DNA of 64,000 nt from Aquimarina rhabdastrellae. GTDB lineage: Bacteria; Bacteroidota; Bacteroidia; Flavobacteriales; Flavobacteriaceae. Below are positions 58,628 through 64,000 of this stretch, piece after piece; within the stretch, counting starts at the first letter, position 1; the number at the start of each line of letters is the position of its first letter. Where the stretch lies: positions 868,001 to 932,000 of the forward strand of contig CANDNT010000001.1 in assembly GCA_947387485.1 (NCBI GenBank). Direction: 5' to 3'. Both the position numbers and the translations under genes were made by a program. The notes under the pieces are model-generated. The model worked only from the letters and a program-made list of their open reading frames with translations. It was not told where the DNA came from and searched no databases.

Positions 58628-58671
58628 AAAGAAGTAAGACCATATCTTATATAGTCTTACTTCTTTTATTT
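58628..58671 (+). terminator. Terminator downstream of psd
   Basis: A perfect 13-bp stem (58628-58640 with 58654-58666) with a 13-base loop is followed by TATTT, just upstream of the pdxH gene. Confidence 0.75.
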
Positions 58672-58740
58672 CAAATGATATTCATCATACCTCATCTTAT
58701 TTCTATCGTTCATATTTACATTTTTAAATTCTTCTCTACT

Positions 58741-59349
58741 ATGCATGATGATATTTTTGATGTAAATCACAATCCAATGCAACATTTTCAGCAATGGTTT
58801 TATAAAGTAGAACAACATAATTCTATAGTAGAAGTTAATACCATGACATTATCTACTATTGGTATTGACGGTTATCCCAAAAATAGAATTGTATTACTCA
58901 AACGTTTTGCTTGGGATGGTTTTACATTTTTTACAAGCTATACTAGCGAAAAAGGAATTGCCATAACTCATCATGATAAAGTAAGTCTTCATTTTGATTG
59001 GAGAAAAGCACATAAGCAAGTTATTATTCAAGGTACAACAACCAAAATAGCTTCAAACTTATCTGATGGTTATTTTGATAGTCGCCCAGAAGGAAGTAAA
59101 CTTGGTGCTTGGGCTTCTAAGCAAAGTGAAACTCTCTCTTCAAAAAAAGTATTAACTTCTCGTCTAGAACACTATAATCGCCAATTTAAAAACAAATCCA
59201 TTCCTCGACCAGAATATTGGGGCGGTTATTTAGTTACTCCTATGGTTATGGAATTTATAGATACATCTTCAGTTCGATCTCATCTTCATGAAAAATATAG
59301 TTTACAAAATGATTATTCATGGAAAAAGGAATCTTTTTATAATTACTAA
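58741..59349 (+). CDS. pdxH: Pyridoxine/pyridoxamine 5'-phosphate oxidase, divergent C-terminus
   Basis: A 202-residue FMN-dependent oxidase that makes pyridoxal 5'-phosphate. Family marks are RIVLLKRFAWDGFTFFT, SLHFDWRKAHKQVIIQG, and SRPEGSKLGAWASKQSE. The C-terminal domain keeps WGGYLVTP and an Arg-x-His pair (in VRSHLHEKY), but the usual FWQGRP stretch reads FIDTSS and the normal ...RLAP ending is replaced by KKESFYNY. I started at the ATG at 58741 because the 22 residues before it are hydrophobic and not family-like. The family is clear; full activity is likely but the altered C-terminus is unusual. Confidence 0.88.
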   Translation: MHDDIFDVNHNPMQHFQQWFYKVEQHNSIVEVNTMTLSTIGIDGYPKNRIVLLKRFAWDGFTFFTSYTSEKGIAITHHDKVSLHFDWRKAHKQVIIQGTTTKIASNLSDGYFDSRPEGSKLGAWASKQSETLSSKKVLTSRLEHYNRQFKNKSIPRPEYWGGYLVTPMVMEFIDTSSVRSHLHEKYSLQNDYSWKKESFYNY

Positions 59350-59363
59350 TGTTTTATATACAT

Positions 59364-59402
59364 AAAAAGACCTTTACTTATTAATAAAGCAAAGGTCTTT
59401 TC
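59364..59402. terminator. Bidirectional terminator
   Basis: A stem AAAAGACCTTT/AAAGGTCTTTT (59365-59375 with 59391-59401) lies between convergent genes ending at 59349 and 59471. Confidence 0.85.
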
Positions 59403-59470
59403 GCTATAGAACTAACCAGTTCATCCCCAAAAATATTTATCTTAAACCATCTTAAAAATCATTAGTGATT

Positions 59471-61777
59471 TTATTGTGGTTGTACGTCAATACTTACAAA
59501 GTTGTATCCTCCTCTTGGATCACCTAACCAAGTAACACCTGGAGCACTATTAATTACTCCTTTACCGAATTGAACATCTTCTATACTACCTACTCTTCTA
59601 ATAGTGGTATTTGAATCTGCTGGCCCCATATTTGGTCCACTTTGTCTTGGTGCTTGATACATCCCAAATCCTACTGCTTCATCTTCTTCTGTACCGGCAT
59701 CAAATAAATAGGTTTGACTACTACTTGACATTCCAGAGAACGGTACACCATCTGCATCAAATAATGCTACTCCGTTATTGTTATAACTAATAAACCAATC
59801 ATTAGTTTGTACTACCATTGTACCAAATCCTAATTTATATTCTTGTCCTTGTGGCACTTGAATTGTAAATGTTAAGCTTTCTCCTGGTCCTACTGGTGCT
59901 GTTTGGTCACTACCTACAACAGGTAATCCTAATCCTTCTAAATAATCGATCGCAACTTGGTTATTACCATCTTCTGCAACTTCTTCTACTCCGCTTGCTG
60001 GTCTAGCATCTTCTCCTTGAGTAAACCATGGATCCTGATTTGTATTAAAAGCATATACTAATCCTGGTGATAGTACACTAATCGCTGTAGCTAATCTTAA
60101 TGGAGCTCCTTGTGAACCTGTTTCATTAAACCAGTTGTATAATTCTGTTGGCACTCCTGCTTCTCCAATTCTTTCTAAACCTACACCTCTATCAGGCTCT
60201 CCTTCTGTAAATAATGGATTATCTTGTGCGTGTAATACTACTAATCCTGGTGTAATAATTCCCATATCAGTTCTTGTAATCTTCAATATAAATTGGCTAT
60301 TAGCAGCATCCCATTCTATTTCAAAACTAGCATATGAACTTACATCTAATGTTTGAATTCTCACTGTATTATCATCATCTGGATCACCAGCAGTCATACC
60401 GTCTGGTTCTGTTGCTATTGTTGAAGGATCTTCTTCTTCTGTTCCTCCATCCCATAAATAGATTTGGCTAGTAATATCTCCTGTGATAGGTTGGTTGCTA
60501 CTATCAAATAAAGTAACTCCTTCTCCATTAGGGGCAAAAAACCAATCATTTGTCATTGCACTCATTGTAGCAAAACTAAGCTTAGCTCCTGGTTGTGCTT
60601 TAAAAGGTATAGAATAACTTGCTCCTGTAGTTGTTAATGGCCCTGGAGAGCTTGCTCCGTCTGGCGTATTAAATACATGAGTTGCTAAATAATTAATCTC
60701 GTTTTTAATTGTTACAACAAAAGTTGTTAAGTTATCCGTTGCTGAGTTTTCACTTCCAAAAGTTGGTGTTTCATCTTGTTCCCAATCTGAAGCACTATCT
60801 CCTTCTCCATCATAAGCGATACTATAGCTTCCTAATGCTACATTAGGTACATATTCTCCAGCTGTCCAAATTCCAGCTCCAACAGCTACGTTTTCTCTAG
60901 CACTTCCTGATGCTCCCCATTGTACAAAATCTATAATTGCATCTGAGCTACCAAAGCTATTATTAGAATATAATCCTAATCCTTCGCTATCTCCTAATTC
61001 ATTCCAGTTTAACACTAAAAATTCTCCAGGAGCTAATTGTTTATTTCCGCTTTCTGGTGTAATATTCTCAATCTGAATATACTGTCCTGGACCTAAACAT
61101 AACCAATATGGATCTAAGTCAACTGTTACGTTTCCTTTATTATATAATTCTATTAATTTATTTTCTCCATAGTTTACTTCATTAAATACGACAGAGCGCA
61201 CTGGTGCCATTAACATATTAGCCGCTCCAAAAGTAGGAGTTGTTGTCTCTGCCCAATTTGCAGCTCCATTACCATCTCCATCAAAAATAATACTGTGATT
61301 ATCACTAGTAACTTCTGGTACAAATTCTCCTGCAGTCCATAATCCTGCTGCTACTGCAACGCTTTCTCTAGGGCTTCCTGCTGCTCCGTATTGAACGAAA
61401 TCTACTATAGCATCTGCATTGGTAAATTCGTTTGTAGCATATAATCCTATTCCACCTTCGGTATCCGGTAAAGACATAGGTAATACTACAAATCCTCCAG
61501 CAGGAACTGTTGTATTTCCACTAATCGGTGTTAAATCTCCTATTCTTTGATAGTTTCCTGGTCCTAAGCATAGCCAAAAATCGTTAAGATCAGCAGCTTC
61601 TTGTCCTTTGTTTAAGATCTCGATTTGATCAGTTCCTCTATATTGTACCTCATTTAATACAACATTTGCAACTTCTCCTTGATCGTCTGGTTGTACTACT
61701 GCTACCGCATCGTCATCATCGCTACAAGAAGCGAGAATTGAAAGTACTGCAAAAGCACTTAACATTGTTTTTTTCAT
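59471..61777 (-). CDS. Lipoprotein with two lamin-tail-like and two spondin-like domains
   Basis: A 768-residue lipoprotein. The frame is open from 61930, but the ATG at 61777 puts the lipoprotein signal (MKKTMLSAFAVLSILASC) at the start. Residues of about 27-185 and 190-340 are two lamin-tail-like domains, nearly duplicates of each other (FWLCLGPGNYQRI and YWLCLGPGQYIQI; GLWTAGEFVP and GIWTAGEYVP). Residues of about 348-475 and 513-712 are spondin-like domains (LSFATMSAMTNDWFFAPNGE and LGFGTMVVQTNDWFISYNNN). All four are binding or adhesive folds without catalytic motifs. The Asp-rich linker after the lipid Cys suggests surface exposure. A Crp/Fnr-type regulator gene lies upstream on the same strand, separated by a terminator. 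Confidence 0.9.
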   Translation of the reverse strand: MKKTMLSAFAVLSILASCSDDDDAVAVVQPDDQGEVANVVLNEVQYRGTDQIEILNKGQEAADLNDFWLCLGPGNYQRIGDLTPISGNTTVPAGGFVVLPMSLPDTEGGIGLYATNEFTNADAIVDFVQYGAAGSPRESVAVAAGLWTAGEFVPEVTSDNHSIIFDGDGNGAANWAETTTPTFGAANMLMAPVRSVVFNEVNYGENKLIELYNKGNVTVDLDPYWLCLGPGQYIQIENITPESGNKQLAPGEFLVLNWNELGDSEGLGLYSNNSFGSSDAIIDFVQWGASGSARENVAVGAGIWTAGEYVPNVALGSYSIAYDGEGDSASDWEQDETPTFGSENSATDNLTTFVVTIKNEINYLATHVFNTPDGASSPGPLTTTGASYSIPFKAQPGAKLSFATMSAMTNDWFFAPNGEGVTLFDSSNQPITGDITSQIYLWDGGTEEEDPSTIATEPDGMTAGDPDDDNTVRIQTLDVSSYASFEIEWDAANSQFILKITRTDMGIITPGLVVLHAQDNPLFTEGEPDRGVGLERIGEAGVPTELYNWFNETGSQGAPLRLATAISVLSPGLVYAFNTNQDPWFTQGEDARPASGVEEVAEDGNNQVAIDYLEGLGLPVVGSDQTAPVGPGESLTFTIQVPQGQEYKLGFGTMVVQTNDWFISYNNNGVALFDADGVPFSGMSSSSQTYLFDAGTEEDEAVGFGMYQAPRQSGPNMGPADSNTTIRRVGSIEDVQFGKGVINSAPGVTWLGDPRGGYNFVSIDVQPQ

Positions 61778-61903
61778 AGTCAATTTTTTATTTTTCTTTT
61801 CAACAAATATATATTTATCCATTACTGAATCACGGTGATAAAAGTTACTTAAGACTGTTAAAAAAATGTTAACTATAAAATTAAAAAATGCTTGTAAGTA
61901 CCA

Positions 61904-61941
61904 TAAAAAAAGGGCATTTGAAAGATTCAAATGCCCTTTTA
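61904..61941 (-). terminator. Terminator of the Crp/Fnr regulator gene
   Basis: A perfect 15-bp stem (61908-61922 with 61926-61940) has a 3-base loop and ends in a T-run on the minus strand, 17 bases past the regulator stop. Confidence 0.9.
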
Positions 61942-61957
61942 TATTTCTTAAATTTTT

Positions 61958-62599
61958 CTATATCTGAACTTGTGTTAGTTCTATATGTCCCTTATGTTGT
62001 ATTAACCAATTTGAAGATTGTAGCTTTTTAGTTATTCTTGAAATGACTTCTCTAGAGGTTCCCAAATCTGAAGCTATTTGTTTATGTGAAATTTGTATTT
62101 CTCTGGTCTTTTTTAGCTTTGCTTTTTTCTTTAAATAACCAATTAATCTATCTTCAATTTTATAACAAACAATCTGTTTTGTCGTATTTAAAAGATCTTC
62201 GTAATTACGTTGAAAATCTTTGAGCACTATACGAGTAAAAGATGGATATTTAATAAACCATTCTTTGACTTTATTAATGGGTAAACACAATACAGAGGTA
62301 TCTTCTTCTGTTTTTGCTGAAAAGCGTACTGGTTCTTGATGAAATAAATGGTTGAAACTTAAAATACAGCTTTGATTTGGATAGATGTAATATAATAAAA
62401 ATTCTACTTCATCTTCTTCGGCATACATTTTAATCAATCCATCTAAAATTATAGGCAAAAAACTTAAATAGCTTCCTTGTCTTACAACGTATTCTCCTTT
62501 TGGCACGTTTTTTATTTCGCCATGAGCTATAATTTCTTTTTTTAAATCAGCTTCAATAAAAGGGAAACATTGTGAAATTTGTAATTTATCAATTGTCAT
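61958..62599 (-). CDS. Crp/Fnr-family transcriptional regulator
   Basis: A 213-residue regulator. Residues of about 25-120 are a cNMP-binding beta-barrel-type domain (VRQGSYLSFLPIILDGLIKM). The C-terminal winged helix has IQISHKQIASDLGTSREVIS, with the recognition helix near residues 175-185. No Cys cluster for an Fe-S sensor is visible, and the barrel lacks the classical cAMP-binding RxA signature, so the effector is unknown. It lies 75 bases downstream of dsbD on the same strand and could be cotranscribed with it. Confidence 0.93.
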   Translation of the reverse strand: MTIDKLQISQCFPFIEADLKKEIIAHGEIKNVPKGEYVVRQGSYLSFLPIILDGLIKMYAEEDEVEFLLYYIYPNQSCILSFNHLFHQEPVRFSAKTEEDTSVLCLPINKVKEWFIKYPSFTRIVLKDFQRNYEDLLNTTKQIVCYKIEDRLIGYLKKKAKLKKTREIQISHKQIASDLGTSREVISRITKKLQSSNWLIQHKGHIELTQVQI

Positions 62600-62673
62600 C
62601 TTTAGGTTAAGTTATTTTTCGTTAATTCAGTCGCTTTTTAACTGATTCCTTACTCTTTTAACCTATTTCTTAA

Positions 62674-64000
62674 TTATTTAAATTTATTAACTCCTTGTTT
62701 TAACCATTGATAAAACTCTTTTGCATCTGGTGTATAACCTACAGGAGATGACAAATTATTTTCATTATGATCAATCATTACATAATATGGCTGTGCATTT
62801 GCTTTATATTTCTTGATCTGAAAATCACTCCATTTATTTCCTATAGTTTTTACTTTTCTTCCTGTAGTTTCAGAAATATATTGTTCTGATTCTGGTAATT
62901 CTTCTTTATAATCCACATATAAAGAAATTAAAACTACATCATTTTTTAATAGTTGTAATACCTTATCTTCTACCCATACATTTTCTTCCATTTTACGACA
63001 GTTTACACAAGCAAATCCTGTAAAATCAATTAACGCAGGTTTTCCTACTTTTTTTGCATAGGTTAATCCTTGTTGATAATCTGTAAATGCTACGATATTA
63101 TGTTCTGCATATTTAGCTCCTTCTGGTAGAGCTTCTTTTGATACTGGATACGAAACACCTATTCCTTGAGGAGATTCACTATAACTTAATGGTGGTGGAA
63201 ATCCACTTATTAATTTTAATGGGGCACCCCATAATCCTGGAATTAAATAAATTGTAAAAACAAATGTTACTATAGCCATAAATAATCTACCTACACTAAT
63301 CTTTTCTATTGGTGAATCATGTGGTAAACGTATTTTTCCTAATAAATAAAATCCTAATATACCAAATACTGCAATCCATATTGCCAAAAACATTTCTCGT
63401 TCTAGCCAGTGTAATTGTAATACTAAATCTGCATTTGATAAGAATTTAAATGCAAATGCTAACTCTAAGAATCCCAATACTACTTTTACTGTATTTAACC
63501 ATCCTCCACTTTTAGGCAACGAATTCATCCATCCTGGAAACATTGCAAAAAGCATAAATGGAATAGCTAAGGCTAAAGAAAATCCTAGCATTCCCATAAT
63601 AGGGGCTATACCTCCTTTTGATGTTGCTTCTACTAGTAAAGTACCTACTATAGGTCCTGTACAACTAAAAGATACTATAGCTAACGCTAGTGCCATAAAA
63701 AAGATCCCTATAATACCTCCTCTATCTGCTTGTCTGTCTACTTTATTTGCCCAAGAATTAGGTAACATAATCTCAAATGCTCCTAAAAATGATGCTGCAA
63801 AAACAATCAATAGAACAAAGAAAATAAGATTGAATCCTACAGAAGTTGATAATTCATTTAAATATTCTGCTCCAAAAATCCTTGTTACTATTCCTCCTAG
63901 TACTACATAGATTAATATAATAAAGAATCCATATAAAAATGCATTGCGAATTCCTACTGCTCTATTTTTGCTCTGTTTTGTAAAGAAACTCACTGTCATT
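62674..64000 (-). CDS. dsbD: DsbD-type thiol:disulfide interchange protein, 5' end beyond window
   Basis: The 3' part of a dsbD-like gene, 441 or more residues; the first in-frame ATG (63999) sits inside a PMTVSFF-type segment of the membrane domain, so the true start lies outside. The membrane part shows the reactive Cys in SFSCTGPIVGTLLV, paired with a Cys presumably in the missing segment. The C-terminal thioredoxin-like domain has GFACVNCRKMEENVW with its CxxC and a cis-Pro region AQPYYVMID. It transfers electrons from cytoplasmic thioredoxin to periplasmic thiol proteins such as the TlpA-like lipoprotein in this window. Full length would normally be 600-700 residues. Confidence 0.93.
   Translation of the reverse strand, partial: MTVSFFTKQSKNRAVGIRNAFLYGFFIILIYVVLGGIVTRIFGAEYLNELSTSVGFNLIFFVLLIVFAASFLGAFEIMLPNSWANKVDRQADRGGIIGIFFMALALAIVSFSCTGPIVGTLLVEATSKGGIAPIMGMLGFSLALAIPFMLFAMFPGWMNSLPKSGGWLNTVKVVLGFLELAFAFKFLSNADLVLQLHWLEREMFLAIWIAVFGILGFYLLGKIRLPHDSPIEKISVGRLFMAIVTFVFTIYLIPGLWGAPLKLISGFPPPLSYSESPQGIGVSYPVSKEALPEGAKYAEHNIVAFTDYQQGLTYAKKVGKPALIDFTGFACVNCRKMEENVWVEDKVLQLLKNDVVLISLYVDYKEELPESEQYISETTGRKVKTIGNKWSDFQIKKYKANAQPYYVMIDHNENNLSSPVGYTPDAKEFYQWLKQGVNKFK

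Overview
The window is AT-rich chromosomal DNA from a member of the Bacteroidota, most likely a marine-type Flavobacteriaceae. The evidence is consistent: secreted proteins carry type IX secretion (T9SS) sorting domains, there is an Oar-like TonB-dependent receptor, several families are Bacteroidota-typical (DUF2911, DUF6495-like, DUF5117/5118 metalloprotease), TAnnTTTG-type -7 boxes precede several genes, and a pair of PLP enzymes fits capnine (sulfonolipid) synthesis. I see no rRNA, tRNA, CRISPR array, transposase or phage gene. Genus cannot be fixed from the sequence alone.

Region 1 (1-13439, minus strand) is the accessory part: two consecutive nonribosomal peptide synthetase (NRPS) genes transcribed right to left. 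The first (2924 aa) reads [C-terminal half of a C domain]-A-T-C-A-T-C-A-T. The second (cut by the window edge) starts with a TubC-type docking domain and reads TubC-C-A-T-C... Specificity residues read by eye suggest Ala, a Pro-type but altered pocket, Gly, then an unassigned residue. Tailoring genes, thioesterase and product lie outside the window.

Region 2 (13977-24452) has a YifB/ComM AAA+ ATPase, an aspartokinase with a divergent ACT-like partner gene, an M13 metallopeptidase lipoprotein, an Xre/RES toxin-antitoxin pair with repeated TGTCATT motifs at its promoter, a membrane-anchored patatin-like hydrolase, and a small secreted protein preceded by two perfect palindromes.

Region 3 (24646-32575, all minus) is metabolic: pfkA-gap-BadF/NagK-type kinase, then an alpha-oxoamine synthase and a cysteine-synthase-family enzyme that together fit cysteate/capnine formation, then a prolyl-oligopeptidase lipoprotein.

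Region 4 (32647-47476) mixes core genes (YbaB/EbfC, pheT, an ABC-F protein with a degenerate second P-loop) with small conserved proteins, an Oar-like TonB receptor, a TlpA-like thioredoxin lipoprotein, a thioredoxin-fold lipoprotein lacking CxxC, and a secreted DUF1028 protein.

Region 5 (47531-64000) holds a probable operon (DUF5117-type metalloprotease, RDD protein, threonine aldolase, DUF2911 protein), prfB with its programmed +1 frameshift followed by an ArsC-family gene, a large T9SS-secreted protein, psd, a divergent pdxH, a lamin-tail/spondin lipoprotein, a Crp/Fnr regulator and a truncated DsbD. Most gene ends carry a clear hairpin terminator, often bidirectional between convergent genes.
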